Below are positions 32,335 to 41,766 of a stretch of DNA of 64,000 bases, in pieces. The notes under the pieces are model-generated. The model did not search any database and was not told the origin of the DNA. It saw only the letters and a program-made list of their open reading frames with translations. Position numbers and translations under genes: made by a program. The DNA comes from Actinomycetes bacterium. GTDB taxonomy: Bacteria > Actinomycetota > Thermoleophilia > BMS3ABIN01. The stretch is from the NCBI GenBank assembly GCA_021791195.1, contig JAJYXB010000012.1, positions 1 to 64,000 on the forward strand, given 5' to 3'. Position 1 is the stretch's first letter. Each line of letters begins with the position of its first letter.

Positions 32335-32533
32335 CGAACTGCGTGACATGTCGGATGACGAGCTGGTCGAACGCCTGCGCGAGACGCGCAAGGAGCTGTT
32401 CAACCTGAGGTTCCAGCATGCTACCGGCCAGCTGGACAACCCGCGCAAGCTGGGGCTGGTGCGGCAGGACATCGCCCGGATCATGACCGTGCAGAATGAG
32501 CGCAAGTACCAGGCTGAGGGGCAGGAGGCCTAA
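32324..32533 (+). CDS. rpmC: Large ribosomal subunit protein L29
   Basis: A 69-residue two-helix protein ([40 protein letters not shown]). TTG 32324 is preferred to GTG 32315 because GAGGGTGAT is then at proper spacing and the product begins like other L29s. It overlaps rplP by 11 nt. Confidence 0.94.
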   Translation: MKANELRDMSDDELVERLRETRKELFNLRFQHATGQLDNPRKLGLVRQDIARIMTVQNERKYQAEGQEA

Positions 32534-32806
32534 GTGAGCAAGAGCAGCGAAGCACACACCGCCAACGTCAAGGAGCGTCGCGGCGTCGTGGTCAGCGACC
32601 GGATGGACAAGACCATCACGGTGCGTATCGACACCAAGAAGCCGCATCGCCTGTATGGCAAGACGGTGCTCCGTTCCAAGAAGCTGGCGGTGCACGACGA
32701 GAACAACGACGCGCACGTAGGCGACATGGTCCGCGTCGTCGAGACCAGGCCGCTGTCGAAGAACAAGCGCTGGCGGCTGGTCGAGGTGGTCGAACGGGCC
32801 AAGTAG
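32534..32806 (+). CDS. rpsQ: Small ribosomal subunit protein S17
   Basis: A 90-residue protein from GTG 32534, directly abutting the rpmC stop. OB-fold segments are [20 protein letters not shown] and [20 protein letters not shown], ending [17 protein letters not shown]. Primary 16S-binding protein. Confidence 0.96.
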   Translation: MSKSSEAHTANVKERRGVVVSDRMDKTITVRIDTKKPHRLYGKTVLRSKKLAVHDENNDAHVGDMVRVVETRPLSKNKRWRLVEVVERAK

Positions 32807-32881
32807 GACCGCGGCATTAGTGCCGGCAGCAGCTTGACGGCGGAGACAGCAAAGGCAATCGTGAAAGAGAAACGAAGTTAA

Positions 32882-33250
32882 GTGATCCAGGTAGAGACAA
32901 GACTCAAAGTAGCTGACAACACCGGCGCCCGGGAGCTCCTGTGCATCAGGATCATGGGCGGCTCGCGGCGGCGTTACGCCCGCATCGGCGACACCATCGT
33001 GGGCACGGTCAAGGTGGCTTCGCCTGGCGGAGCCGTCAAGAAGGGCGAGGTCGTGCGGGCAGTGGTAGTGCGGACCAAGAAAGAACTCGGCCGCAAGGAC
33101 GGGACTTACATCGCTTTCGACGAGAACGCCGCCGTCCTGATCGACGCGGCCAAGAACCCGCGCGGGACGCGCATCTTCGGCCCTGTGGCCCGCGAGCTCC
33201 GCGACCGGAATTTTATGAAGATCGTCTCGCTGGCGCCGGAGGTGCTGTAG
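32882..33250 (+). CDS. rplN: Large ribosomal subunit protein L14
   Basis: A 122-residue protein from GTG 32882 ([40 protein letters not shown]). The 75-nt gap before it shows no terminator, so the operon probably continues through. Confidence 0.97.
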   Translation: MIQVETRLKVADNTGARELLCIRIMGGSRRRYARIGDTIVGTVKVASPGGAVKKGEVVRAVVVRTKKELGRKDGTYIAFDENAAVLIDAAKNPRGTRIFGPVARELRDRNFMKIVSLAPEVL

Positions 33251-33307
33251 GCGAAGAACGCCGGGGCAGATCAACCGGAAACTGCAATCGCTAACGGAAA
33301 AAAGTTT

Positions 33308-33628
33308 ATGGCAAAGAACAAACTGAAAATCAAAAAGGGTGACACCGTCAAGGTTATCGCCGGCAAGGCCCGCGGCAAGACCGGCAAGGTCCTGCGCGTG
33401 GATCTGGAAAAGGAGCGCGTCGTCGTGGAGCGGCTGAACATGGTCAAGCGCCACAAGCGGCCGACCCCCGACAATCCGCAGGGCACGCTTGAGCGCGAGG
33501 CGCCGATACACGTCTCCAACGTGATGTACTACTGCTCGCGCTGCAACGACGGCGTCAGGCTGGGCGTCAGGCGCACCGAAGGCGGCCGCCTGCGTGTCTG
33601 CAAGCAGTGTGGAGCGGAGGTCGAGTGA
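33308..33628 (+). CDS. rplX: Large ribosomal subunit protein L24
   Basis: A 106-residue protein with the KOW motif [20 protein letters not shown] and a C-terminal CxxC pair of cysteines (YYCSRCNDG ... VCKQCG) like zinc-binding L24 forms. It initiates 50S assembly. The stop overlaps the rplE ATG (TGATG). Confidence 0.96.
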   Translation: MAKNKLKIKKGDTVKVIAGKARGKTGKVLRVDLEKERVVVERLNMVKRHKRPTPDNPQGTLEREAPIHVSNVMYYCSRCNDGVRLGVRRTEGGRLRVCKQCGAEVE

Positions 33629-34170
33629 TGGCGCGTCTGAAAGAGCGGTACGAGCAGGAGATCCTGCCGCAGCTGAAGGAAGAGCTCAGCCTGGGCAATC
33701 CAATGCGCGTGCCGCGGGTGACGAAGGTGACCGTCAACATGGGCGTGGGCGAGGCCAAGCAGGACGCCAAGTCGCTCGATGACGCCATGGTGGAGCTGGG
33801 CGTCATCACCGGCCAGAAGCCGCGGCTGAACCGGGCGCGCAAGTCGATCGCCCAGTTCAAGATCCGCGAAGGCATGCCGGTGGGCTGTTCGGTGACGCTG
33901 AGGGGCGAGCGCATGTACGAGTTCCTCGACCGGCTGATCTCGATCGCGCTGCCGCGCATCCGCGATTTCCGCGGCATCCCGCGCAAGTGTTTCGATGGCC
34001 GCGGCAACATGTCGCTGGGCATCAAGGAGCAGATGATTTTCCCCGAGATCGACTACGATTCGATCACGCAGACCCGGGGTCTCGATATAGCGATTACGAC
34101 AACCGCCGCAAACGACGAGGAGGGACGCGTCCTGCTGACGAAGCTGGGCATGCCCTTCAGAGAGCGTTAA
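33628..34170 (+). CDS. rplE: Large ribosomal subunit protein L5
   Basis: A 180-residue protein. ATG 33628, with GGAGCGGAGG upstream, gives [20 protein letters not shown]; the in-frame GTG 33607 lies inside rplX. Core segments are [20 protein letters not shown] and [20 protein letters not shown]. It binds 5S rRNA. Confidence 0.96.
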   Translation: MARLKERYEQEILPQLKEELSLGNPMRVPRVTKVTVNMGVGEAKQDAKSLDDAMVELGVITGQKPRLNRARKSIAQFKIREGMPVGCSVTLRGERMYEFLDRLISIALPRIRDFRGIPRKCFDGRGNMSLGIKEQMIFPEIDYDSITQTRGLDIAITTTAANDEEGRVLLTKLGMPFRER

Positions 34171-34180
34171 GGAGTATTAG

Positions 34181-34366
34181 ATGGCGAAAACATCATTAGT
34201 GGTCAAGTCAAACCGGGCGCCCAAGTACCAGAGCAGGGGTTACCACCGTTGCCGCCGCTGCGGCCGGCCGCGGGGCTATTTCCGCAAGTTCGGCCTCTGC
34301 CGCATCTGCCTGCGGGAACTGGCGCACAGGGGAGTCATTCCCGGCATGACCAAATCGAGTTGGTAG
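34181..34366 (+). CDS. rpsN: Small ribosomal subunit protein S14 (zinc type)
   Basis: A 61-residue short form with two CxxC pairs ([20 protein letters not shown]) that bind one zinc ion; the longer zinc-free S14 form is not seen here. ATG 34181 follows TAAGGAG. Confidence 0.97.
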   Translation: MAKTSLVVKSNRAPKYQSRGYHRCRRCGRPRGYFRKFGLCRICLRELAHRGVIPGMTKSSW

Positions 34367-34376
34367 GAGGGGTACG

Positions 34377-34775
34377 ATGGCTGTAAACGACCCGATTGCC
34401 GACATGTTGACGCGCATCCGCAACGCCAACACCAGTCTTAAGGACAGCGTTGATATGCCGGTGTCAAAAATGAAAGCAGAGATTGCGAAGCTGCTGAAGG
34501 CGGAAGGCTACATCGTGGATTATTCCATTGTCCGCGGGGACAGCTTCGACAACATCGTGCTGGACCTGAAGTACAGCGAGGATCGCCAGCGGGTGATCTC
34601 GGGCCTGAGGCGCATCAGCAAGCCGGGCCGCCGCGTGTACGCCAGCAAGGACCGCATCCCCAAGGTGCTTGGCGGGCTGGGCACAGCGGTGCTGTCAACG
34701 TCCAGGGGACTCATGACCGGCCGCGACGCCGAGAAGAAGGGCATCGGCGGCGAAGTGGTCTGTTTCATCTGGTAA
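34377..34775 (+). CDS. rpsH: Small ribosomal subunit protein S8
   Basis: A 132-residue protein (NDPIADMLTRIRNANTSLKD; the C-terminal VLSTSRGLMTGRDAEKKGIG). S8 binds the 16S central domain and in E. coli represses the spc operon. ATG 34377 follows GGAGGGG. Confidence 0.97.
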   Translation: MAVNDPIADMLTRIRNANTSLKDSVDMPVSKMKAEIAKLLKAEGYIVDYSIVRGDSFDNIVLDLKYSEDRQRVISGLRRISKPGRRVYASKDRIPKVLGGLGTAVLSTSRGLMTGRDAEKKGIGGEVVCFIW

Positions 34776-34801
34776 ACGGTAACAAACGGAGCGACTAAGC
34801 A

Positions 34802-35338
34802 GTGTCAAGAATCGGAAGAGCGCCAATAGATATACCGGGCGGCGTCGAGGTGAAGATCGACGGCAGCGAAGTCAGCGTCAAGGGCCCCAGGGGCTCGCTG
34901 ACGGCGCGGTTCTCGCCAGAGATGGAGATCGTCCAGGAGGATGGCAGGGTGCTGGTGCGCCGGCCGACCGACCAGGGCCATCACCGCTCGCTGCACGGGC
35001 TGACGCGCACGCTGATCGCCAACATGGTGCACGGCGTCACCCAGGGTTTCACGCGCGAGCTGGAGATCAACGGCGTCGGCTACCGCGCCCAGCTGAAAGG
35101 CAAGGACCTGGAGCTGGCGGTCGGCTACTCGCACCCGGTGCTGATCCTGCCGGCCGACAAGGACACCTCTTTTGAGGTGCCCAAGCCGACGCAGATCGTC
35201 GTCCACGGGATCGACAAGCAGGTCGTGGGGCAGATGGCGGCAAAGATCCGCTCCATCCGGCCGCCGGAACCCTACAAGGGCAAGGGCATCAAGTATGTGG
35301 AAGAGCACATTCGCAGAAAGGTTGGCAAGAGGGCTTAA
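34802..35338 (+). CDS. rplF: Large ribosomal subunit protein L6
   Basis: A 178-residue protein from GTG 34802 (SRIGRAPIDIPGGVEVKIDG; ELEINGVGYRAQLKGKDLEL; IRPPEPYKGKGIKYVEEHI). Two tandem L6 folds are present. The rplR ATG abuts its stop. Confidence 0.97.
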   Translation: MSRIGRAPIDIPGGVEVKIDGSEVSVKGPRGSLTARFSPEMEIVQEDGRVLVRRPTDQGHHRSLHGLTRTLIANMVHGVTQGFTRELEINGVGYRAQLKGKDLELAVGYSHPVLILPADKDTSFEVPKPTQIVVHGIDKQVVGQMAAKIRSIRPPEPYKGKGIKYVEEHIRRKVGKRA

Positions 35339-35707
35339 ATGGCCAAGACTACTGAACAGTTAACCAGAAGGCAGAAAACCCGCAACCGGCGCCGGTTGCG
35401 CAACCGCAACGGCCTGAAGGGCGGCGTCTCGCGGCCGCGGCTGACGGTTTTCCGCAGCAACCGCGGCATCTATGCCCAGGTGATCGACGATCTCGAAGGC
35501 AAGACGCTGGCGTCGGCCTCGATTCAGGAGATCAAGGAATCCGGCCTGAAGAAGGTCGAGGCGGCGGAGAAGGTGGGCGAGCTGCTGGCTGCCCGCGCCA
35601 AGGAACAGAACATCGAAAAGGTCGTTTTTGACCGGGGAGCCTATCTGTATCACGGGCGCGTCAAGGCCCTGGCTGAAGGAGTCCGCAAGGGAGGGATCCA
35701 GTTCTAG
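35339..35707 (+). CDS. rplR: Large ribosomal subunit protein L18
   Basis: A 122-residue 5S rRNA-binding protein ([60 protein letters not shown]). It starts immediately after rplF and ends 1 nt before rpsE. Confidence 0.97.
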   Translation: MAKTTEQLTRRQKTRNRRRLRNRNGLKGGVSRPRLTVFRSNRGIYAQVIDDLEGKTLASASIQEIKESGLKKVEAAEKVGELLAARAKEQNIEKVVFDRGAYLYHGRVKALAEGVRKGGIQF

Positions 35708-35708
35708 C

Positions 35709-36311
35709 ATGGCCGATGCTTACGAAAAAATTCAATTGGGCCTGAAGGGACCGGAGCTGCAGGAGAAGGTTGTGCACATCAACCGCGTCGCCAAGGTCGT
35801 CAAGGGCGGCCGGCGGTTCTCCTTCACCGCTCTGGTGGTAGTCGGCGACGGCGTCAATCGCGTCGGCGTCGGCTATGGCAAAGCCAAGGAAGTGCCACTG
35901 GCGATCCAGAAAGCAGTGGAGGATGCCAAGAAGAACCTGTTCACGGTGCCCAAATACAAGACCACGATCACGCATCAGGTCATCGGGCATTTCGGCGCCG
36001 GCCGCGTGCTGCTGAAGCCGGCCTCGGCCGGTACCGGCATCATCGCCGGCGGCGGCGTGCGCGCCGTGCTGGAGCTGGCAGGCATCCGCGATGTGCTGGC
36101 CAAATGCCTGGGGACCACCAACCCGATCAACATGGTGCGGGCCAGCATCGACGGCCTGGCTTCGCTGAAGGACCCGCGCACCGTGGCCAGGCTGCGGGGC
36201 AAGACTGTCAACGAGATTCTGGGCGTGGAAACGCCGGCTGTGGAAGCCACGGCGGCCACGGCGGCCACGGCGGCCACGGAATCGGTTGCTGATGCGGCGG
36301 AAAGCAAATGA
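35709..36311 (+). CDS. rpsE: Small ribosomal subunit protein S5
   Basis: A 200-residue protein with ATG at 35709; longer frames start inside rplR. The double-stranded-RNA-binding domain ([20 protein letters not shown]) and the [20 protein letters not shown] region are standard. The last ~30 residues form an Ala/Thr-rich tail with a repeated ATAATAAT core encoded by a GGCCACGGC triplet-type repeat near 36248-36278. The stop overlaps rpmD by 4 nt. Confidence 0.96.
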   Translation: MADAYEKIQLGLKGPELQEKVVHINRVAKVVKGGRRFSFTALVVVGDGVNRVGVGYGKAKEVPLAIQKAVEDAKKNLFTVPKYKTTITHQVIGHFGAGRVLLKPASAGTGIIAGGGVRAVLELAGIRDVLAKCLGTTNPINMVRASIDGLASLKDPRTVARLRGKTVNEILGVETPAVEATAATAATAATESVADAAESK

Positions 36312-36496
36312 ATCTGAAAATCACGCAGACAAAAAGCCTGATCGGCCGCAAGCCGGAGCACCGCCGCACCATCCGGGCGCTGGGGCTGAAGCGCATCAAC
36401 CACACCGTGGTGCAAGAAGATACGCCGGTAATCCGCGGAATGATCCACCGGGTGCGGTTCATGGTGGCGGTCGAAGAGATCCAGGGCAAGAAATAA
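36308..36496 (+). CDS. rpmD: Large ribosomal subunit protein L30
   Basis: A 62-residue protein ([40 protein letters not shown]), beginning in the ATGA overlap with rpsE. Typical ferredoxin-like L30. Confidence 0.96.
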   Translation: MNLKITQTKSLIGRKPEHRRTIRALGLKRINHTVVQEDTPVIRGMIHRVRFMVAVEEIQGKK

Positions 36497-36517
36497 ACAT
36501 CTGACGACGGAAAGTCC

Positions 36518-37021
36518 ATGAGCACAGAAGATACAAAAGAAAACGAAGCCGGCTATGTCGGCCTGCACAACCTGAAGCCCTCACCGGGCTCCAGGCATGC
36601 GCGCAAGCGCGTCGGCCGCGGACACGGCAGCGGCCACGGCAAGACTTCCGGCCGCGGCCACAAGGGCTTCAACAGCCGCTCCGGCGGCGGTGTGCGCGCC
36701 GGCTACGAGGGCGGCCAGATGCCGCTCTATATGCGCGTCGGCAAACTGCGCGGTCCCAACAAGAAGATGAGCATGCCGTTCGGTCCCTTCCGCACGAGCA
36801 CCCAGGGTGTCAACGTCGGCCGCCTGGGCGGTTTTGCCGCGGGCGCCACGGTTACCGCGGAGGCGCTGGTGGACGCCGGCATCATCAAGAATACGAAAAC
36901 GCCGCTAAAGATCCTCGGCCACGGCGAAATCAAGGTGGCGCTCACCGTGCAGGCCAATGGCTTCAGTAAATCGGCCCGTGAGAAGATCGAGGCCGCCGGC
37001 GGCAAGGCGGAGGTCGTCTGA
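36518..37021 (+). CDS. rplO: Large ribosomal subunit protein L15
   Basis: A 167-residue protein. About 14 residues precede the conserved start of the family (LHNLKPSPGSRHARKRVGRG); the glycine-rich GHGSGHGKTSGRGHKG segment threads into 23S rRNA. The stop is one base before the secY start. Confidence 0.96.
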   Translation: MSTEDTKENEAGYVGLHNLKPSPGSRHARKRVGRGHGSGHGKTSGRGHKGFNSRSGGGVRAGYEGGQMPLYMRVGKLRGPNKKMSMPFGPFRTSTQGVNVGRLGGFAAGATVTAEALVDAGIIKNTKTPLKILGHGEIKVALTVQANGFSKSAREKIEAAGGKAEVV

Positions 37022-37022
37022 G

Positions 37023-38276
37023 TTGTTCGGCTCGATGCTCAATGCCTGGAAGATTCCCGAGCTGCGGAAGAAGCTGATCTTCACCGCGGCGATGATCGTC
37101 GTCTACCGCTTCGGCGCCCACATCCCGGTGCCGGGCGTGGACATCGCCAGGATCAACCAGTACATCAATAGCGGCCAGGGAGACATCTTCGGTTTTCTCA
37201 ACCTGTTCTCCGGCGGCGCGCTGACGCGCTTCGCGGTGTTTGCGCTGGGCATCATGCCCTACATCACCGCGTCGATCATCCTGCAGCTGCTGACGATGGC
37301 CTTCCCCTCCCTGAAGGAACTGGCCCGCGAAGGCGAGGCGGGACAGCACAAGATCACCCAGTACACCCGCTATCTCACCCTCGGCCTGGCGCTGGCGCAG
37401 TCGGTCGGCTACACCATCCTGTTCTCCCAGCAGGGCGTGCTGCAGCTGAACGGGGTAAAATTTTATGAGATCGTCATCACGCTGACGGCCGGCACGATGC
37501 TGCTGATGTGGATCGGCGAGCTGATCACGCAGCACGGCATCGGCAACGGCATCTCGCTGCTGATCTTCGCCAGCATCGTCTCGGGGCTGCTGCCGGGCCT
37601 GGGCAGGTTCTTCAACGGCACCCTGGACGTCGTCACCATCGTCGTCATGATCGGCATCGGCGCGGCTGTCATCGCCGGCATCGTCATGGTGCAGGAAGGG
37701 CAGAGGCGCATCAACATCCAGTACGCCAAGCGGCAGATCGGCCGCAAGATGACCACCGGCGGCAGCACCTACCTGCCGCTGTCGATCAACATGGCCGGCG
37801 TCATCCCGGTCATCTTTGCCTCGTCGGTGCTGATGTTCCCGCCGACGATCGCCAAATTTTTCACCGGCAGCGGCGCGGCCCAGTGGTTCGCCAACTGGCT
37901 CAGGCCGACCGGGCCGGCGTTTCTGATCTTTGAATCGATCTTCATCATCGGCTTCACCTATTTTTACACCGCGGTGCAGTTCGACCCTGTGGAGCGCGCC
38001 AACGACCTGAAGAAGTACGGCGGCTTCATTCCGGGCATCCGTCCCGGCAGGCCGACCGCCGTCTATCTCGACCGGGTGCTGACGCGCCTGACGCTGCCGG
38101 GTGCCATCTTCCTGGCGGCGATCGCGGTGCTGCCGGCGATCCTGATCGCGGCCCTGAACGTGCCGTTCTATTTCGGCGGCACCTCGATCCTGATCGTCGT
38201 TGGCGTGGCGCTGCAGACCATGAAACAGATGGAATCGCAACTTTTGATGCGCCACTATGAAGGGTTCCTGAAATAA
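37023..38276 (+). CDS. secY: Protein translocase subunit SecY
   Basis: A 417-residue membrane protein. TTG 37023 is chosen because GGAGG lies about 10 nt upstream and it abuts the rplO stop; ATG 37035 is an alternative. Ten membrane helices are visible, with the plug-proximal PGVDIARINQYINSGQGDIF and FGFLNLFSGGALTRFAVFAL regions, the GNGISLLIFASIVSGLLPGL segment and the C-terminal RHYEGFLK. Its stop shares a base with the adk ATG. Confidence 0.96.
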   Translation: MFGSMLNAWKIPELRKKLIFTAAMIVVYRFGAHIPVPGVDIARINQYINSGQGDIFGFLNLFSGGALTRFAVFALGIMPYITASIILQLLTMAFPSLKELAREGEAGQHKITQYTRYLTLGLALAQSVGYTILFSQQGVLQLNGVKFYEIVITLTAGTMLLMWIGELITQHGIGNGISLLIFASIVSGLLPGLGRFFNGTLDVVTIVVMIGIGAAVIAGIVMVQEGQRRINIQYAKRQIGRKMTTGGSTYLPLSINMAGVIPVIFASSVLMFPPTIAKFFTGSGAAQWFANWLRPTGPAFLIFESIFIIGFTYFYTAVQFDPVERANDLKKYGGFIPGIRPGRPTAVYLDRVLTRLTLPGAIFLAAIAVLPAILIAALNVPFYFGGTSILIVVGVALQTMKQMESQLLMRHYEGFLK

Positions 38277-38950
38277 TGGCGGGGCTGAACGTCATTTTGC
38301 TGGGCCCTCCGGGGGCGGGCAAGGGAACGCAGGCGGAGCGGATCAGGCGCGACTATGGCCTGGCCCATATCTCCACCGGCGACATGCTGCGCGACGCGGT
38401 AGCCAAGGGTACGGAGCTGGGCGCCAAAGCCAAGGGGTTCATGGACGCGGGCGATCTGGTGCCGGACGAAGTCGTCATCGGGATCGTCGTCGAGCGTCTC
38501 CGGGAGCCGGATACCGCCAGCGGCTTTCTGCTGGACGGGTTTCCCCGCAGCCTGGTGCAGGCGGGCGAACTCGACAAGGCGCTGGCCGCGGCTGGCAAGC
38601 AGGTCACGCTGGCGCTGGCGATCACCGTGCCGGAGGATGAGCTGGTGGGCAGGCTCACCGGCCGGCGGCTATGCCGTGACTGCCAGAAGCCGTATCACAC
38701 AATTTTTTCGCCGCCCAGGCAGGAAGGTGTTTGCGACGAATGCGGCGGCGATATCTATCAGCGCAGCGACGACAGCGAGGAAACGGTGCGCAACCGCCTG
38801 GCGGTTTACCGGGCGCAGACCGAGCCGCTGATCGGCTATTACCGCGACGGCGGGGTGCTGGCCGAGATAGACGGTGTCGGCCACCCGGATGAGGTCTATG
38901 GCCGCATCAGGGAAAGCCTGGACCGGGCGCAGCATCAGGTCGGCGGCTAA
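38276..38950 (+). CDS. adk: Adenylate kinase (zinc-lid form)
   Basis: A 224-residue enzyme interconverting ATP, ADP and AMP. The P-loop is LLGPPGAGKGTQAERI, the AMP-binding region HISTGDMLRDAVAKGTELG, and DGFPRSLVQAGELDKAL is conserved. The lid contains four cysteines (CRDC ... CDEC) for structural zinc. TAATG overlap with secY makes the secY-adk-map order typical of spc operons. Confidence 0.96.
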   Translation: MAGLNVILLGPPGAGKGTQAERIRRDYGLAHISTGDMLRDAVAKGTELGAKAKGFMDAGDLVPDEVVIGIVVERLREPDTASGFLLDGFPRSLVQAGELDKALAAAGKQVTLALAITVPEDELVGRLTGRRLCRDCQKPYHTIFSPPRQEGVCDECGGDIYQRSDDSEETVRNRLAVYRAQTEPLIGYYRDGGVLAEIDGVGHPDEVYGRIRESLDRAQHQVGG

Positions 38951-38993
38951 TTAACGGGCGGCCAGAGGGACGAGGCTAGGCCGGGGCGATAAC

Positions 38994-39785
38994 ATGATAG
39001 TCACCAAGTCTCCAGCCCAGATAGAGAAGATGGCCCGGGCCGGAGAGATCGTCGGGGACTGTCTTGAGATGCTGACGGGCCACTGCCAGCCCGGCGTCAC
39101 GACTGGGGATCTGGACACGCTGGCGGAGAGTTTTATCAGGGAGCACAGGGCTATCCCGACTTTTAAGGGATACCGCGGTTATCCGGCTTCCATATGTGCC
39201 TCGCCCAACCAGATGGTTGTGCATGGCATACCGGGACCGTACCGGCTTAAGGAGGGCGACCTCATCAGCCTGGATGTGGGCGCCACCCTGGCCGGCTGGG
39301 TCGGCGATTCGGCGATCACGGTCGCGGTCGGCGATCCCGGGAGCGTGGCGCTGAGGCTGCTGGAAGTGACGCGGGAGTCGCTGTTTAAGGCGATCGCCAT
39401 GTGCGTGCCTGGTAACCATCTGGGAGATGTCTCCCATGCGGTGCAGGAGCATGTGGAGCGGAACGGTTTTGCGGTCGTCAGGACCCTGGTGGGCCACGGC
39501 ATCGGCAGGAAGATGCACGAGGATCCCCAGATCCCGAACTTCGGCACGCCGGGGCAGGGGCCGCTGCTTGAGGAAGGCATGGTTTTTGCCATCGAGCCGA
39601 TGGTGAACGTGGGAACGCACCGTGTGATCGGCGGTGACGATGATTGGGCCATTTTTACGGCTGACGGCAGCCTTTCGGCCCATTTCGAGCATACGGTGGC
39701 CCTGACGAAGAAAGGGCCGCGGGTATTGACGGCAAGAGGGGCGAACGACCGCTCGGGCTTGGGAGTGACCCATCCTTTGTGGTAA
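38994..39785 (+). CDS. map: Methionine aminopeptidase, type I
   Basis: A 263-residue enzyme that removes initiator methionine. Metal ligands are in [20 protein letters not shown] (two Asp), [19 protein letters not shown] (His), VFAIEPMV (Glu) and the final [13 protein letters not shown] (Glu-His). ATG 38994 gives the standard [20 protein letters not shown] start. The last ~15 residues extend past the usual end. Confidence 0.96.
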   Translation: MIVTKSPAQIEKMARAGEIVGDCLEMLTGHCQPGVTTGDLDTLAESFIREHRAIPTFKGYRGYPASICASPNQMVVHGIPGPYRLKEGDLISLDVGATLAGWVGDSAITVAVGDPGSVALRLLEVTRESLFKAIAMCVPGNHLGDVSHAVQEHVERNGFAVVRTLVGHGIGRKMHEDPQIPNFGTPGQGPLLEEGMVFAIEPMVNVGTHRVIGGDDDWAIFTADGSLSAHFEHTVALTKKGPRVLTARGANDRSGLGVTHPLW

Positions 39786-39814
39786 AATGCCGGGTTGGCC
39801 CTGACCGGAGGCTT

Positions 39815-40036
39815 ATGAGTCAAAAAGAAGAAGCCATAGAGTTTGAGGGCGAGGTGGTCGAAGCCCTGCCGAACACGATGTTCAAGGTGCGCCTGGACAA
39901 CGACCACGAAGTGCTGGCCCACATCTCCGGCAAGATGAGGATGCATTATATCCGCATCCTGCCGGGAGACAGGGTGAAGGTGGAACTGTCGCCCTACGAT
40001 CTGAGCCGGGGCAGGATAACGTACAGGTTTAAATGA
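39815..40036 (+). CDS. infA: Translation initiation factor IF-1
   Basis: A 73-residue OB-fold protein ([40 protein letters not shown]). ATG 39815 follows ACCGGAGG; an in-frame GTG at 39779 lies within map and is rejected. It binds the 30S A site. Confidence 0.96.
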   Translation: MSQKEEAIEFEGEVVEALPNTMFKVRLDNDHEVLAHISGKMRMHYIRILPGDRVKVELSPYDLSRGRITYRFK

Positions 40037-40115
40037 CAATCGTCATCACGGCGAGGCGGGCAGGCCGAAGCAGACGCCGGCGCGCCGCGGATGACAGGAA
40101 AAAGCGGGAAAAGTA

Positions 40116-40229
40116 ATGAAAGTCAGATCATCAGTAAAACCGATTTGTGAAAAGTGCAAGGTGGTCCGCCGCGGCGGCAAGCTGCTGGTCATCTGCGTCA
40201 ATCCGCGGCATAAGCAGCGCCAGGGCTAG
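40116..40229 (+). CDS. rpmJ: Large ribosomal subunit protein L36 (zinc form)
   Basis: A 37-residue protein ([33 protein letters not shown]). The zinc ligands Cys11, Cys14, Cys27 and the C-terminal His are intact. ATG 40116 follows AAAAGCGGGAAAAGTA. The 79-nt gap after infA contains only basic-codon-rich sequence without a supported ORF. Confidence 0.95.
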   Translation: MKVRSSVKPICEKCKVVRRGGKLLVICVNPRHKQRQG

Positions 40230-40256
40230 GCGCTGGATAACTGGAGGTCAGGTTAG

Positions 40257-40628
40257 TTGGCACGCATAGCTGGAGTAAATCTTCCCCGCGACAAGCGGGT
40301 TGAGATCGGTCTCACTTATATTTATGGGGTGGGCCGGTCGATGTCGAACAAGGTCCTCGCGGATCTGGGGATCAACAAGGACACCTATGTCCGCGATCTC
40401 ACAGACGACGAGATCAACCAGCTGCGCGAGTATCTGGACAAGAATATGATGGTCGAAGGCGATCTCAGGCGCGATCGGTCGCAGAACATCAAGCGCCTGA
40501 TGGAGATCGGCTGCTACCGCGGGTTGCGGCACCGCCGCGGCCTGCCGGTGAGGGGCCAGCGCACGAAGACCAACGCGCGCGGCCGCAAGGGCCCGAAACG
40601 CACCGTCGGCGTACGGCGCAAGAAATAA
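40257..40628 (+). CDS. rpsM: Small ribosomal subunit protein S13
   Basis: A 123-residue protein from TTG 40257, with CTGGAGG upstream. It contains [20 protein letters not shown], the helix-hairpin-helix [13 protein letters not shown] and the basic tail [20 protein letters not shown]. It bridges to the 50S subunit. Confidence 0.96.
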   Translation: MARIAGVNLPRDKRVEIGLTYIYGVGRSMSNKVLADLGINKDTYVRDLTDDEINQLREYLDKNMMVEGDLRRDRSQNIKRLMEIGCYRGLRHRRGLPVRGQRTKTNARGRKGPKRTVGVRRKK

Positions 40629-40651
40629 GCTTTATCAACTGAGAGGAGAGC

Positions 40652-41047
40652 ATGGCAGCGCCAAAATCCAAAGCGCGTACGCGCCGCAAGGTCAAGAAGA
40701 ATATTCCTGTGGGCCAGGCCCACATCAAGACTTCGTTCAACAACACGATCGTCAGCCTGTGCGACAAGGAAGGCAACGTCATCGCCTGGGAGAGCGCCGG
40801 TTCGGTCGGCTTCAAGGGCTCGCGCAAGAGCACGCCTTTCGCGGCGCAGGTGACAGCCGATTCGTGCGCCAAGAAAGGCATGGAGAACGGCCTGAAGAAG
40901 ATAGACGTGTTTGTTAAGGGACCAGGCTCGGGCCGGGAGACGGCCATCCGTTCGTTGCAGGCGGCGGGCCTGGAGGTCATGAGCGTCAAGGATGTGACGC
41001 CGGTGCCGCACAACGGCTGCCGGCAGCGCAAGAGAAGAAGAGTCTAG
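40652..41047 (+). CDS. rpsK: Small ribosomal subunit protein S11
   Basis: A 131-residue protein ([57 protein letters not shown]). ATG 40652 follows GAGAGGAGA. Platform protein of the 30S. Confidence 0.97.
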   Translation: MAAPKSKARTRRKVKKNIPVGQAHIKTSFNNTIVSLCDKEGNVIAWESAGSVGFKGSRKSTPFAAQVTADSCAKKGMENGLKKIDVFVKGPGSGRETAIRSLQAAGLEVMSVKDVTPVPHNGCRQRKRRRV

Positions 41048-41057
41048 GTGATCGACA

Positions 41058-41678
41058 ATGGCTAAGGATATTTCACCAGCCTGCAAGCAATGCCGGCGAG
41101 AGGGTTTGAAACTGTACCTCAAGGGGGAACGTTGCCTCACGGACCGGTGCGCCATCGACCGGCGGTCGTATGCCCCCGGCGAGCACGGCAGGCGGCGGAC
41201 AAAACAGACTGAGTACCTCACCCAGCTGCGCGAGAAGCAGAAGGCGAGGCGCTACTACGGCCTGCTGGAGAAGCAGTTCCGCAACTATTACGAAGTCGCC
41301 AACCGGCAGAAGGGTATCACCGGCGAGAATCTGCTGCGGCTGCTGGAGACGCGCCTGGACAATGTCGTCTACCGGCTTGGTTTCGCGGTTTCCCGCCGGC
41401 AGGCGCGCCAGCTGGTGATGCACGGACATTTCGCCGTGAATGGCAGGCGTGTCGACATACCGTCCTACCGGGTCAGGCCGGACGACGTGGTGTCGGTGAT
41501 GCTGAACTCGTCCGCGCGCGACGCCATCAGCGAGGCAACGGAACTGACGGCGTCGGTTTCGCCGTGGCTGCAGGCGGACCATGACAATCTGACCGGCAAG
41601 ATTCTCAAGTACCCGGAGCGGGAAGAGATCGACGTCCCGGTGACTGAGCAGCTGATAGTGGAGTTGTACTCCAAGTGA
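41058..41678 (+). CDS. rpsD: Small ribosomal subunit protein S4
   Basis: A 206-residue protein. The N-terminal part has cysteines in a [20 protein letters not shown] arrangement typical of zinc-type S4. The S4 RNA-binding domain is [20 protein letters not shown] and [21 protein letters not shown]4 nucleates 30S assembly and can repress the alpha operon. Confidence 0.96.
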   Translation: MAKDISPACKQCRREGLKLYLKGERCLTDRCAIDRRSYAPGEHGRRRTKQTEYLTQLREKQKARRYYGLLEKQFRNYYEVANRQKGITGENLLRLLETRLDNVVYRLGFAVSRRQARQLVMHGHFAVNGRRVDIPSYRVRPDDVVSVMLNSSARDAISEATELTASVSPWLQADHDNLTGKILKYPEREEIDVPVTEQLIVELYSK

Positions 41679-41766
41679 GAGATTTGTCAAGGTTCAATCA
41701 GTGAGTCCGGCGGCTGCTGCCGAGGCCATTTTTGCAGGTTCTCAACTAACGAGCATGGAGGACGAT

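Noticed and set aside
36248-36278. Short tandem repeat at the 3' end of rpsE considered as a CRISPR or VNTR.
   Set aside because: The unit is only 9 bp, in frame, and encodes an Ala/Thr tail; there are no spacers, and no CRISPR array is seen anywhere in the window.
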